Shown in pieces: positions 25,960-35,102 of a stretch of 64,000 nucleotides of DNA. Made by a program: the position numbers and the translations under genes. Each line of letters opens with the position of its first letter. Within the stretch, counting starts at the first letter, position 1. The DNA comes from Proteiniphilum sp. UBA5384 (GTDB lineage Bacteria; Bacteroidota; Bacteroidia; Bacteroidales; Dysgonomonadaceae), in the NCBI RefSeq assembly GCF_002410825.1, contig NZ_DHOS01000062.1, positions 1 through 64,000 on the forward strand, in the 5' to 3' direction. The notes under the pieces are model-generated. The model was not told the origin of the DNA. It worked only from the letters and a program-made list of their open reading frames with translations, and searched no databases.

Positions 25960-27093
25960 TTAAATATAACTGTGTATCCCTCCCAACACATACGTCACGC
26001 CCAGAAATGTCATGAGCACGACCAGAAAAGCAAGGGCGCAATAGAGGTGGAATTTGCGGTGATTCCTGAAAAATGGGATGTTCTCGCCGTGCATCGGCAA
26101 TGAGTAGGCCAGCAGGGTGATCAATGCCCAGGTCTCCTTGGCATCCCAGCCCCAGTAACGGCCCCACGAGATATTTGCCCAGACGGCGCCGATAAAGATA
26201 CCTGCCGTCAACAGGAACACCGCCGGATAAAGGAGCGTGGAATTGATCCGGTAAAACTTTTCAGTCTTTTTTTTGGAAAACAGCCCCACGATGGCGGTCA
26301 CGGCGATAAACAGGAACAGCATGTAGGCGACCATGATCACCGATACGTGCGCTGCGAGCATGGGCGTACGCAGGATAGGCGTCATGGGGTTGATCCGTGA
26401 AATGTATAACCACACCAGCACGGTGGGGATCGCCGTGTAAAGCACCCCTTTCCACCCGATGCGGAGGAAGAGTATCCACAACATCGATATGGCCAAGAGC
26501 AGATAACCGGCATACGTGATGCCCACGCCCCACGGATCATGGCTGACCAGGAAAGTGGCGCCCATCTCATCACTGTCGTAATCCATCTGGTAGAAGCGGT
26601 ATCCCTCTTTCCTGAAGATATTGTTCATCGATATCTGGTGCACCTGGTTTTCCACCATCACAAAACTGCGATAATCGGCAGGTTGGGCCGTACCGGGATG
26701 ATATACAATATCAAAATAGAGCATCTTCACATTGAAAGGCAAGCCAATACGGCGGCTACCGTCTTCCGACACGAAATAATTGTGGATCTCGTTCTGGCGG
26801 ATATGCATGTGCCCCCTTTCGGCGGTGAGGTAAGTGACAAGTCCGCCCAATAAAATGACGATGAAAGCGCAATGCAACAGGAAAGCGGGAAATTTCCGGT
26901 AAAGTCTGGCCCGGATGATAAAGGCCAGCATCGCCAGGGCAAAAATTCCCCAGAGTGCGACAAACCACCATGCGCCGTAAATCCATTCTACTGCTTTTTC
27001 CGTACTGAAAAGCTTCTCGACGACGGTGGCCCCGGCAAGCACGATAATAAGCAATATCAACAGTGCGAAAGATATTTTTCTGAGGAATTTCAT
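25960..27093 (-). CDS. Compact CcsBA-type cytochrome c assembly protein
   Basis: Inner-membrane protein for attaching heme to c-type cytochromes (system II). The 377-residue protein combines a short ResB/CcsB-like N-terminal part with a CcsA-like C-terminal part. The first part has three helices within residues 7-87 and a periplasmic segment to about 185. The second carries the heme-handling WWD signature WGRYWGWDAKETWA (about 309-322). Full CcsBA fusions are usually much longer, so this is a minimal version. It lies 14 bases downstream of two genes for di-heme proteins on the same strand, its likely clients. Confidence 0.8.
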   Translation of the reverse strand: MKFLRKISFALLILLIIVLAGATVVEKLFSTEKAVEWIYGAWWFVALWGIFALAMLAFIIRARLYRKFPAFLLHCAFIVILLGGLVTYLTAERGHMHIRQNEIHNYFVSEDGSRRIGLPFNVKMLYFDIVYHPGTAQPADYRSFVMVENQVHQISMNNIFRKEGYRFYQMDYDSDEMGATFLVSHDPWGVGITYAGYLLLAISMLWILFLRIGWKGVLYTAIPTVLVWLYISRINPMTPILRTPMLAAHVSVIMVAYMLFLFIAVTAIVGLFSKKKTEKFYRINSTLLYPAVFLLTAGIFIGAVWANISWGRYWGWDAKETWALITLLAYSLPMHGENIPFFRNHRKFHLYCALAFLVVLMTFLGVTYVLGGIHSYI

Positions 27094-27107
27094 AGGGCTT
27101 ATAGGAA

Positions 27108-28664
27108 TTAAATGGATTCCAGGAATTTCACCAGGGCGTCACGGTCCTCCTTGGAGAGGGCACGGAATTTATCCCTAGCAAACTTCGCATCACCTCCGTG
27201 CCACATAATTGCTTCGGTGTAATTGCGGGCACGCATGTCGTGGAGATGGTCGCCATTTCCCGAGCACAACTGCGACAGCCCCCTACCCCACAACGGAGAG
27301 GTACGGCACCAGCCGGTATGGATATCATTGACCATTTCGAGGCGGTGGTGCATCAGGTCGGAATAGGGCCATATCTTCTGATAGGGATAACGTGGCAGTT
27401 TATCTGTAACTAGGGGGTCGCCCTTGTACTCATCGGGGCCGGTAGTCCACGAAGGACGGTGGCAACTGGTGCACCCGATACTGTAAAATGCCTTTTTCCC
27501 TTTTTGCACTTCAGGGTCATCCAGGTTACGGGCTGCCGGTACGGCCAGGCCGCGTTGCCATGTCATCACGCTGGCATATTCGTCCGCATCCATCTCTATG
27601 GGCAGGTCGTTCCGCATCAATTCGGCGAAGACCGCCTCTTCATCCATTCCCAAGGCTTCCTGTACATCCTTGTTCCTCGACATGGCACGCGCATACGCCT
27701 CTGAAATATCGTTGTGGCGGAAATGGGGATTGGTAATTCCCAGGGAACCCCACAGGAAAGTAGCTCCCGAGTTTCCCTGCAACGGGGCGAAAGAGAGGTT
27801 GTAAGAAAAACGACCCGGGTGTTTGGTGCCATCCAATGCGGTATGATAATTGGCAGGATCGTAAATGGCGTCGTTCATGTTGCGTCCCCTCGCCTTTTGC
27901 CGCCGGTATTCCGCCAATATGGAATCGGTGGGAATGGCATCGATCAGCCCCGTACCGTAGAGCGGGAGCGATGATTGTAACTTGACCACGTAATTGGTCG
28001 GTTTCGGGTCGGTATTGATATACGCCGGATCGATGGTCACCTCGGGGTAGATCAGGCTGTAGGTCTCACCGTCGGGAAATTTATTGCCGAATTCGTCGGT
28101 ATGTTCTTTCCAGTCTATTTTAATTCCCTTTTCATCCACCGGAGGCAGGAAAGGTGCCACGGCATGAGTAAGCACCGCATGGGTCATTTCCGGCACGAAT
28201 TCCTCGGTATCTTTGTCGATCATCCGCAAGTGATAGCCGCTCCCGTATTCTTTGGAATTGATTTTTTCGGTGCGCTTGCTATGCCCGTAACCCGGATGGC
28301 AAATAATACACGAACCCCTTTCATACACCGGCCCCAGTCCGAAAAACTTCCCGGAGGTGTTGGTATTGAATGATTTTTCGACATACGACTCGCCAATCAT
28401 GAAAGTCAGCCCCATACCTGCGTTGTCAATGGCTGGGGTCGGTTGTTCATAAGCGGTAGAGATATTGTTTACAGTGGTGGTGCCCAGCTTGCCGCCGGCA
28501 TAATATTCTTCCGGCAATTCGGAATTACCGGGATTGTCCGGTCCGTCATCATTCTTACAGGAAGTTGACATGAGCAAAACCAAGGAGAAGAGAAGAAACA
28601 CCGGAATACGGGTTATTCTTCTTCCCATAAAACTCGAAAACAAATGAGAATTGATTAAGTACAT
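27108..28664 (-). CDS. Di-heme oxidoreductase lipoprotein (DUF1111/DHOR family), copy 1
   Basis: 518-residue secreted protein with an N-terminal signal ending in LLMSTSC (probable lipoprotein cysteine near residue 36). It has two heme c attachment sites, CIICH (119-123) and CTSCH (398-402). The C-terminal block IMWHGGDAKFARDKFRALS is characteristic of the PF06537 di-heme family, distant relatives of MauG. Family members accompany imelysins in iron-related loci of other bacteria; the substrate is unknown. It is the downstream member of a tandem pair, and the ATG at 28664 is supported by alignment with copy 2, which has no later Met before the lipobox. Confidence 0.85.
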   Translation of the reverse strand: MYLINSHLFSSFMGRRITRIPVFLLFSLVLLMSTSCKNDDGPDNPGNSELPEEYYAGGKLGTTTVNNISTAYEQPTPAIDNAGMGLTFMIGESYVEKSFNTNTSGKFFGLGPVYERGSCIICHPGYGHSKRTEKINSKEYGSGYHLRMIDKDTEEFVPEMTHAVLTHAVAPFLPPVDEKGIKIDWKEHTDEFGNKFPDGETYSLIYPEVTIDPAYINTDPKPTNYVVKLQSSLPLYGTGLIDAIPTDSILAEYRRQKARGRNMNDAIYDPANYHTALDGTKHPGRFSYNLSFAPLQGNSGATFLWGSLGITNPHFRHNDISEAYARAMSRNKDVQEALGMDEEAVFAELMRNDLPIEMDADEYASVMTWQRGLAVPAARNLDDPEVQKGKKAFYSIGCTSCHRPSWTTGPDEYKGDPLVTDKLPRYPYQKIWPYSDLMHHRLEMVNDIHTGWCRTSPLWGRGLSQLCSGNGDHLHDMRARNYTEAIMWHGGDAKFARDKFRALSKEDRDALVKFLESI

Positions 28665-28690
28665 TATTACTGATAGTTAATAAATTAAAT
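28651..28690. repeat. 40-base direct repeat, copy at the 5' end of di-heme gene 1
   Basis: Matches 30225-30264 at all but two or three positions (TTGATTAAG then ACATTATTACTGATA and TTAATAAATTAAAT). It spans the start codons of both di-heme genes, marking the edge of a tandem duplication with a period of about 1574 bases. Confidence 0.85.
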
Positions 28691-30238
28691 AGATTCCAGG
28701 AATTTCACCAATGCGTCACGGTCCTCTTTGGAGAGATTACGGAATTTCTCCCTCGAGAAAGCCGCGTCTCCGCCGTGCCACATGATCGCTTCGGTATAAT
28801 TACGGGCACGCATGTCGTGGAGGTGGTCGCCGGCGCCGGTACATATCTGTGAAAGCCCACGCCCCCAGAGCGGCGTAGTGCGGCACCACCCGGTGCGGAT
28901 ATCGTTCACCATCTCCAATTTATGCTGTAGCATATCGGTATAGGGCCATATTTTCTGGTAAGGATAACGGGGTAATTGGCGTGCGACTAATGTATCACCG
29001 GTGTAGTTATCCGGCCCGGTAGTCCATGAGGGTTTGTGGCAACTTGTACAGCCGATGCTGTAAAAAGCCTTCTTACCTTTCTGCACGACGGGGTCATCCA
29101 AGTCGCGCGCGGCGGGAACCGCCAATCCGCGATGCCAGATCATAAAGTTGACGTAGTCTTCCGTCGACATTTCGGGTTCCAGGTCGGTAGCCATCAGTTC
29201 CGCGTAAATGGCAGCCTCGTCCTTGCCGAGTGCGGCTTGCACGTTGGCATTTTTCGACATGGCAGTGGCATACGCCTTGGTGATATAGTTGTTGCGACGG
29301 TTTTCACGGGTCACGTTGGTGATGTTCCAGATAGCGTTCGATCCGGGACCGTTTTGCAGCGTTCCGCGGGTCAAGCCGTAAGTGTAGCGACCGGGATGCC
29401 TTGTGCCGTCGTTTTCGGTAATGAAGTTTGCCGGATCGTACTTCGCGTCATTCAACGTGCGCCCCAATGCTTTCTGGCGGTTATATTCAGCGATGAGGGA
29501 GTCATCGGGGATGGCGTCGAGCAGGCCTGTCCCGTAAATACCGATGGTCGCTTCGAGCCTCACCGTATAATTGGCCGGTTTGGGATCGGTATTGATATAT
29601 GCCGGATCGATGGTTACCTCCGGATAAATAAGGCTATAGGTTTCACCGTCAGGAAATTTATTGCCGAATTGATCCACATGTTCCCTCCACTCAATCCTGA
29701 TGCCCTTCTCGTCGACAGGCGGCAGGAAAGGGTCTACTGCTTTTGTTTGGGGCATACCGGTGAGTTCAGGCACGAAAGCGTGCGTATCCTGGTCGAACAC
29801 CACAAGCAGGTAACCGTTCCCGAACTCGTTGGCACGGTATTGATCCACCCGTTTGCCATGTCCGTAACCCGGATGGCAGGTAATACAGGAACTGCGCACA
29901 TACACCGGCCCCAATCCATGGCGCACACCCGATGGATTGGTATTGAATCCTTTTTCAAAAAAAGCTTCCCCTATTTTAAAAGCAAGCGTCATTCCGTTTT
30001 GTTCCACGGCGGGAGTGGGTTGCTCATAAGCTGTTGAGATATTGTTTATCGTAGTTGTACCCAGCTTGCCGCCGGCATAATATTCTTCCGGTAATTCCGA
30101 ATTCCCGGGATTATCCGGGCCATCATCATTCTTACAGGAAGTTGACATGAGCAAAACCAGAAAAGAGAGGAAAAGCACCGGAATACGGGTTATTCTTCTT
30201 ATAAAGCCGGATAATAAATTAGTATTGATTAAGCACAT
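28685..30238 (-). CDS. Di-heme oxidoreductase lipoprotein (DUF1111/DHOR family), copy 2
   Basis: 517-residue paralogue of the next gene downstream. The first 75 residues are nearly identical between the copies and the rest is similar but diverged. It has heme sites CITCH (118-122) and CTSCH near residue 397, the same signal peptide with STSC, and the same C-terminal HGGDA block. The start ATG at 30238 is the only Met before the signal peptide core. The gene lies between the imelysin gene and copy 1, within a minus-strand operon-like run. Confidence 0.85.
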   Translation of the reverse strand: MCLINTNLLSGFIRRITRIPVLFLSFLVLLMSTSCKNDDGPDNPGNSELPEEYYAGGKLGTTTINNISTAYEQPTPAVEQNGMTLAFKIGEAFFEKGFNTNPSGVRHGLGPVYVRSSCITCHPGYGHGKRVDQYRANEFGNGYLLVVFDQDTHAFVPELTGMPQTKAVDPFLPPVDEKGIRIEWREHVDQFGNKFPDGETYSLIYPEVTIDPAYINTDPKPANYTVRLEATIGIYGTGLLDAIPDDSLIAEYNRQKALGRTLNDAKYDPANFITENDGTRHPGRYTYGLTRGTLQNGPGSNAIWNITNVTRENRRNNYITKAYATAMSKNANVQAALGKDEAAIYAELMATDLEPEMSTEDYVNFMIWHRGLAVPAARDLDDPVVQKGKKAFYSIGCTSCHKPSWTTGPDNYTGDTLVARQLPRYPYQKIWPYTDMLQHKLEMVNDIRTGWCRTTPLWGRGLSQICTGAGDHLHDMRARNYTEAIMWHGGDAAFSREKFRNLSKEDRDALVKFLESI

Positions 30239-30264
30239 TATTACTGATAATTAATAAATTAAAT
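30225..30264. repeat. 40-base direct repeat, copy at the 5' end of di-heme gene 2
   Basis: Partner of the repeat at 28651-28690; the two differ at only two or three positions. Confidence 0.85.
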
Positions 30265-30287
30265 CGTTTATATAAAAACGGACGAAA

Positions 30288-30314
30288 GAGGATATCCTGT
30301 TTTCAGGATTCCTC
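30288..30314 (-). terminator. Hairpin between imelysin and di-heme genes, possible attenuator
   Basis: GAGGATATCCTG (30288-30299) and CAGGATTCCTC (30304-30314) pair around a four-base loop. On the minus strand TTTCGTCCGTTTTT follows, so partial termination after the imelysin gene is possible. Confidence 0.4.
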
Positions 30315-30340
30315 TTATAAATATCCTATTGCAGGAAGCT

Positions 30341-31507
30341 TCAATTTCTCGTCAGGACACTTTTTGCTTCAGTTAATGCCTCACTGAGATCTGCGCAAGC
30401 TCCCATGGCTTCACCGGCTTCCGTAGAGGTGAAATTCTTTTCAAAGGGATAAGGAATGGCCCTTATCTTGGCAATGGCATTCACTGCCGCTTCTTTCACT
30501 TTGGTATCTGCAGCCGGTTCGACCGATTTGACATAATCGCTCAACGATTTTCCCCGGTTGTTTTTATCGGCTCCTCCCAGATAAGCATTTTGTATGCTGA
30601 TGATGTTGTCTTCGAAGTCCACCAATGAGTTATAACTATAGGGAGATTCAAGATAGTTGGGATCATCGCCGCGGTAGGCATTACCTATTTTCATATCCCC
30701 CACCTCATCGGCAATTGTAACACAACCCTCCAAAATCTCTTCCGCACTGGCCGTGATAGTCTTGTAATAACTTCCGGTTTGTCCCACTTTGATCATATTT
30801 TCACCATAAGGGATGCTACTATCTTCCATGGTATATACAAGTTTCTTATCATCGATCAGTTCCTGTTTTTCTTTTGTCACAGCGCCATAGCCTGCCCATG
30901 AAGCTTCAAGACGCACGCACTGGTTACGCAAATCACCCGTAACGGCAAGCGCATAAATCAATTCATTCTCTTTGACCTCAGAGGCAGACTTTACTTTTCC
31001 ATCTTTGTAAAAGATATACTCTATACCATGAAAACCAAGTATTGCATCACGAAAATGTTCACCAACCCATATATCGCCATTTTCCGAATTCATGTTGGCT
31101 ATATCGCTTTGATTATTGATCCGTTTCAAGAATTCCGTTTCATCCAGAGGCCAGGTATCGATATGGGGATCAATCCCCAATTTATCTACCGGTCCGAACA
31201 GGAAAGCCTCGCTCAACTCCCAGTATGTACGGGTTTTTATCCATTGGTCGGTCACTTTTTTCAGGTTGGCATCGGTTTGATCACCCTTAAAGGTTACAAC
31301 CATCTCATATAAGGCCAGACTTTCATCAGCCAGATTTTTGTAGGTGGGGAGTACAGTCTTGTTTACATATTGCTCTACAATAGCCAATAATGCTTGCTCT
31401 TTTTCTCCTGAATCGATTACGGGATCATCATCGTCACAAGCGGTCAACACGCATGCCGACAACAAGGCAACCGACAGGTAAAATCCGATTATTCTTCTCA
31501 TTTTCAT
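30341..31507 (-). CDS. Imelysin family lipoprotein (M75/EfeO-type, iron-associated)
   Basis: 388-residue lipoprotein with a perfect lipobox LTAC (Cys24) followed by acidic residues. It has the GxHxxE motif of imelysin/EfeO M75 domains as GFHGIEY (His160, Glu163), which in structures is a putative metal site. Imelysins are periplasmic or surface proteins tied to iron uptake; the early claim of peptidase activity is doubtful for most members. It lies 38 bases after the outer-membrane protein gene and upstream of the di-heme pair. Confidence 0.85.
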   Translation of the reverse strand: MKMRRIIGFYLSVALLSACVLTACDDDDPVIDSGEKEQALLAIVEQYVNKTVLPTYKNLADESLALYEMVVTFKGDQTDANLKKVTDQWIKTRTYWELSEAFLFGPVDKLGIDPHIDTWPLDETEFLKRINNQSDIANMNSENGDIWVGEHFRDAILGFHGIEYIFYKDGKVKSASEVKENELIYALAVTGDLRNQCVRLEASWAGYGAVTKEKQELIDDKKLVYTMEDSSIPYGENMIKVGQTGSYYKTITASAEEILEGCVTIADEVGDMKIGNAYRGDDPNYLESPYSYNSLVDFEDNIISIQNAYLGGADKNNRGKSLSDYVKSVEPAADTKVKEAAVNAIAKIRAIPYPFEKNFTSTEAGEAMGACADLSEALTEAKSVLTRN

Positions 31508-31545
31508 TATGTATATTATTATATAATTATTAAATAGTCCTTGGT

Positions 31546-32916
31546 TTACTTGGTAAAGAACCCGGCATACGCCACACCGATGGAGAGGGAGTTTTCATTC
31601 ATGAAAGGATCCTTCATGATGCCGGCAGAATATTGCGCTTTTATCACGATATCCTTTGTCGGGAAATAGTTGACCCCGGCCGTCACGATTTGCCGTTGGC
31701 ACCAATCAGGATCTTGTATTCCTTCAGCTGTCTTGAACATCGAGTCATAATATTCGTAGCGTCCAAACAGGTATAGTTTCTGATGGTCCTGTTTCAGTTT
31801 TTGGAAGCGGGAGAAAATATCGTAACCCGCTTCAGCCCCGTAGCACAATGCCTCGGTGGCAATATGTGTCTTGGGGGAAGGAGATGCTTTGGGCAATCCC
31901 CTGTTATAAATGGAGATGGTTTTGGCATCGCCCAAATGACCGTAGTCGAAATAGCCCCGGGCAATCCAGTTGTGGCGGTTGTATTCAAAATCGAAGGAAC
32001 CGATAGATACCGCCCCTTTTACCTTGTCGTATTTATCGGCATACGACGGCATCAGGCTATTCCGGAAACTGTGCCCGTAATAACCGCTTATCCCTAATCT
32101 CAAACCGGGTACGGAATAATTGTCGACACGGAACGCGCCGGCATAGGTATTGGCTATCTTGAATTCATACGGCGACGCCGACCCTCCTTTTATCCAGTTC
32201 CGGTTATTGAAAAATTCGGAATCGAGTCCCGGCAACAACATGGCTTCATAACGCCAGTCCTTCCCGAGAAATCCCCAGAGGCTGATTCCTGTTTCGTGCC
32301 ATGTACAGGGCATAATAGTGTTTTCCCCTTCGGGACGGTATACGGTAAAAAACTGTGTGGGCAAGTGGTTGCCGTTGGTCAGCCCGACGGGAACGATAAT
32401 ATGTCCCATACGAAGATTCAGGGCACGGTTGAATGTCTTTTCAATCCAGAATTGTTCCAATGCCACTTCACCACCCCGTTCTATCTCCTGTTCATATTCG
32501 CCGCCCTCTTCAGGCTCCACCTCCATGGCTGCTTCCACGCCTCCATGTTCAAATTCTATCTCGGCATTCATCCTCCAGCCTTTCCCCAATTCATAACCGA
32601 CGAAGAAAACCACATGCGGCAAATCAAAGCGCCCGTGGCCCGGATCTTTTTTATAGGATTCCGGGTACATATAACGGAAAGGATTGCTACTATAGAAATT
32701 ACGGCTCATCACCGCTTCGCCATATCCTCCTAAGGTGAGGCGGGAAGGCATTGACCATGAACTATCGCCGGAACGGCCCCTATTTTTTTCGGCTTCGGTT
32801 GCATCCAGTGCCGGAACATTTCCTTCCGGTTCCATATTATCCGCATATACTTCCGGACAAACGGCTCCACTCAGCATGAAACCGAACAACAATACGTGAA
32901 TAAAAGTTTGTTTCAT
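31546..32916 (-). CDS. Outer-membrane beta-barrel (porin-like) protein
   Basis: 456-residue protein with a signal peptide (MKQTFIHVLLFGFMLSGAVC..., cleavage near YADN). The mature part is made of alternating aromatic beta strands and ends in a terminal aromatic strand (SIGVAYAGFFTK), typical of a porin-like barrel related to phosphate/anion porin-type families. A predicted loop near residue 135 is very acidic (EVEPEEGGEYEQEIERGGE), which would suit cation binding. The frame is open to 32976, but the promoter at 32989-33019 would start transcription at about 32983, and the ATG at 32916 starts exactly at the signal peptide. It is the first gene of the imelysin/di-heme run. Confidence 0.75.
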   Translation of the reverse strand: MKQTFIHVLLFGFMLSGAVCPEVYADNMEPEGNVPALDATEAEKNRGRSGDSSWSMPSRLTLGGYGEAVMSRNFYSSNPFRYMYPESYKKDPGHGRFDLPHVVFFVGYELGKGWRMNAEIEFEHGGVEAAMEVEPEEGGEYEQEIERGGEVALEQFWIEKTFNRALNLRMGHIIVPVGLTNGNHLPTQFFTVYRPEGENTIMPCTWHETGISLWGFLGKDWRYEAMLLPGLDSEFFNNRNWIKGGSASPYEFKIANTYAGAFRVDNYSVPGLRLGISGYYGHSFRNSLMPSYADKYDKVKGAVSIGSFDFEYNRHNWIARGYFDYGHLGDAKTISIYNRGLPKASPSPKTHIATEALCYGAEAGYDIFSRFQKLKQDHQKLYLFGRYEYYDSMFKTAEGIQDPDWCQRQIVTAGVNYFPTKDIVIKAQYSAGIMKDPFMNENSLSIGVAYAGFFTK

Positions 32917-32988
32917 AAAATTAATATACTTGTCAACGGTATCCGATAGAATGTATTTATTTTCCATTACATTCATCTATACAGGGCG

Positions 32989-33019
32989 CAAAAGTATCGC
33001 TTATGCAGACATGGCACAA
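32989..33019 (-). promoter_or_regulatory. Promoter of the porin-imelysin-di-heme-CcsBA run
   Basis: On the minus strand TTG (33019-33017), 20 bases, TACTTTTG (32996-32989) is an ideal Bacteroidetes promoter. It leaves a leader of about 65 bases before the ATG at 32916. Confidence 0.75.
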
Positions 33020-33173
33020 TACCAAGAAATAATAGTTTTTTTTAAAAAAAATGGCTAAAAAGTGCCAAACCGATATAATTCCAGACACCGGCAACCTCAC
33101 GGGTCACACTGTGGATAAAATCCACGCCACGGCGGATGGTTGGCAAAAGACGTCATACCCGGTAAAAAAAGAG

Positions 33174-33181
33174 TATCTTTA
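33174..33181 (+). promoter_or_regulatory. Candidate -7 element of the DUF4923 gene
   Basis: TATCTTTA lies 28 bases before the ATG at 33210 and supports that start over the open frame from 33051. No good -33 element is seen. Confidence 0.35.
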
Positions 33182-33209
33182 TAGTCTGAACAGAATAAAC
33201 AGCAATAAA

Positions 33210-33809
33210 ATGAAATTTTTTAGCACGGCAGTATTATGTGTCACGGTGGGATGTCTTTCTATTTTCCAATCCCAGGCACAATCGAATTCCAAGTCGACAT
33301 TCAATAATCTCCTGAACAAAGTGGTAGAATCGAGAACGGGAACCTTTGATATCTCCGGCAGATGGACTTATCAGGGAGCGGCTTGCTCTTTCGAGAGCGA
33401 CAATATCTTAAAAAAGACAGGAGGAGCGGTCGCCGCTAACCAGTTGGAAAAACAATTCGATGAATACCTCACTAAAATGGGGATCAGTGAAGGAGCCGGT
33501 GAGTTTACCTTCAACGCCGACAGCACCTATTCGGCCATTCTGGGGAAAGCCAAACTGAGCGGAGACTATACGCTCGACGAATCAAACAAAACCATCACCC
33601 TCTCCTATTTAAAAGGGATAGCAAAAATAGACGCTTCTGTAGTAAAATCAGGCAACAACTTACAATTACTCTTTGATGCCGACAGCATCCTGAGGCTTCT
33701 GAAAATCATCAGCGTCACGACCAACAACAACATGTTGAAAGCTATCTCCTCAATCACAGACCAATATGACGGCATGCTGCTCGGGTTCGACCTGCAAAAG
33801 CAGGAATGA
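33210..33809 (+). CDS. DUF4923 family secreted lipocalin-like protein
   Basis: 199-residue envelope protein with a signal peptide (MKFFSTAVLCVTVGCLSIFQSQAQ). The domain SGRWTYQGAACSFESDNILKKTGGAVAANQLEKQ... is the hallmark of DUF4923, whose members have a lipocalin-like beta barrel of unknown function. The frame extends 53 codons upstream to 33051, but that stretch has no signal peptide and crosses a -7 box. It is divergent from the porin/imelysin run, with no sign of a shared role. Confidence 0.75.
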   Translation: MKFFSTAVLCVTVGCLSIFQSQAQSNSKSTFNNLLNKVVESRTGTFDISGRWTYQGAACSFESDNILKKTGGAVAANQLEKQFDEYLTKMGISEGAGEFTFNADSTYSAILGKAKLSGDYTLDESNKTITLSYLKGIAKIDASVVKSGNNLQLLFDADSILRLLKIISVTTNNNMLKAISSITDQYDGMLLGFDLQKQE

Positions 33810-33893
33810 TCCATTCCATCACAATAATTGTAACAAAGGCGACAAATATTGCACTATCTCAGTGCAACTCCTCCTTTAACGAACATAATGTTT

Positions 33894-35102
33894 TCAATAT
33901 CCCGGCAAGAACAAGCCGATATCGGTAACGGGAATGTTGAAGTGGTTGCCCACGTAACGGTTCACCATCTTTCCTCCATAGAGGTAGAAACCGGAGGCAA
34001 AGCCCCGGTCGAAACGGGCAAAATTGCCGGGGCCACCACAATCGGCCATGGTCGAGAAGAGCGACACGAAGATATTACTTAAGGCGATGGAGGCAGTACG
34101 TGCTACACGTGAACTAAGACTCATCTCGCAGAAGTGCAGTACGCCGAATTTCTCAAAGATGGTAGGATGACCAGGCAAGCAAGCCTCCATGGTAGTTTCG
34201 AAACATCCTCCCTGTGCTATCCGTATATCAATAATTACAGCACCCTGCTTCATTTCCCTGACAAGATCGTTGGAAATGCGGTAAAAATGGGTTTTGTTGA
34301 TATATTGCATGGCGCCGATCACTACATCGGCAGAACGAAACACGTTTCGAAGCACATTCGGTTGCAGAGTGGAGGTAAATACCAGATTGCCCAACTCATG
34401 ACGGATAGTGCGTAATTTCACTACATCATTGTCGAATACCTTCACCGATGCACCCATGGCCAATGCAGCACGTGCAGCCATAGTACCCGCAGTTCCGGCG
34501 CCGATCACGACTACTTCGGTAGGTGATATCCCGGGAATCCCTCCCAGTAGAATCCCCTTTCCTCCATGGGCGTTACTCAGCAGTTCTGCCGCCAGAGTAA
34601 TGGAATAAGTACCTTCGATCTCGGATATGGATGTAACAAACGGGAAGATGCCCATATCGTCATAAAGAAGTTCATATGCCAAGGCATTGATTTTCTTTTC
34701 AGACATCAGCTCCAATAGGGGAAGTGAGAGTTTGTGGATATAGAGAAATGAAAAAATGGTAGACCGCGGCCGCATCATGCAGATTTCATCCATGGTAGGA
34801 GGTAATATTTTCAGGACCAGATCTGCCTGAAAGACCTCTGCGGCACTGTCTACAATTTCGGCTCCCGATTCGGCATAATAACTATCGGTATAATTAATGG
34901 TCAATCCTGCACCTGCTTCAATCAATACCCTATAACCGGACTCCACCAGCAAAGCAACGGTTTCGGGTGTCAATGGCACCCGTTTCTCATGTTTCTGCTC
35001 TTCACAAGGAATTCCAATCACTACCGATATTCTCTGCTTTTCCACTTTTTGCAGTAATTCACGCACGACAAACGAGGTGCTTCTTTGGGAACCGTACATC
35101 AT
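33894..35102 (-). CDS. ald: Alanine dehydrogenase
   Basis: NAD-dependent oxidative deamination of alanine to pyruvate and ammonia. The 402-residue protein has the AlaDH/PNT N-terminal domain (GIPCEEQKHEKRVPLTPE near residue 31) and the Rossmann motif VVIGAGTAGTMAARAALAMG (about 199-218) with MQYINKTHF downstream. It is about 30 residues longer at the N-terminus than classical Ald. The related NAD(P) transhydrogenase alpha subunit is the main alternative, but no beta subunit is near. The start overlaps the aroK stop by four bases (ATGA), implying coupling. Confidence 0.82.
   Translation of the reverse strand: MMYGSQRSTSFVVRELLQKVEKQRISVVIGIPCEEQKHEKRVPLTPETVALLVESGYRVLIEAGAGLTINYTDSYYAESGAEIVDSAAEVFQADLVLKILPPTMDEICMMRPRSTIFSFLYIHKLSLPLLELMSEKKINALAYELLYDDMGIFPFVTSISEIEGTYSITLAAELLSNAHGGKGILLGGIPGISPTEVVVIGAGTAGTMAARAALAMGASVKVFDNDVVKLRTIRHELGNLVFTSTLQPNVLRNVFRSADVVIGAMQYINKTHFYRISNDLVREMKQGAVIIDIRIAQGGCFETTMEACLPGHPTIFEKFGVLHFCEMSLSSRVARTASIALSNIFVSLFSTMADCGGPGNFARFDRGFASGFYLYGGKMVNRYVGNHFNIPVTDIGLFLPGY

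Noticed and set aside
29036..30037. 333-codon plus-strand frame
   Set aside because: It lies entirely antisense to the second di-heme gene, which has heme motifs, a signal peptide and a paralogue; the frame has no recognisable domain.
33051..33209. 53-codon extension of the DUF4923 protein
   Set aside because: A signal peptide begins at 33210 and a -7 box lies inside the extension.
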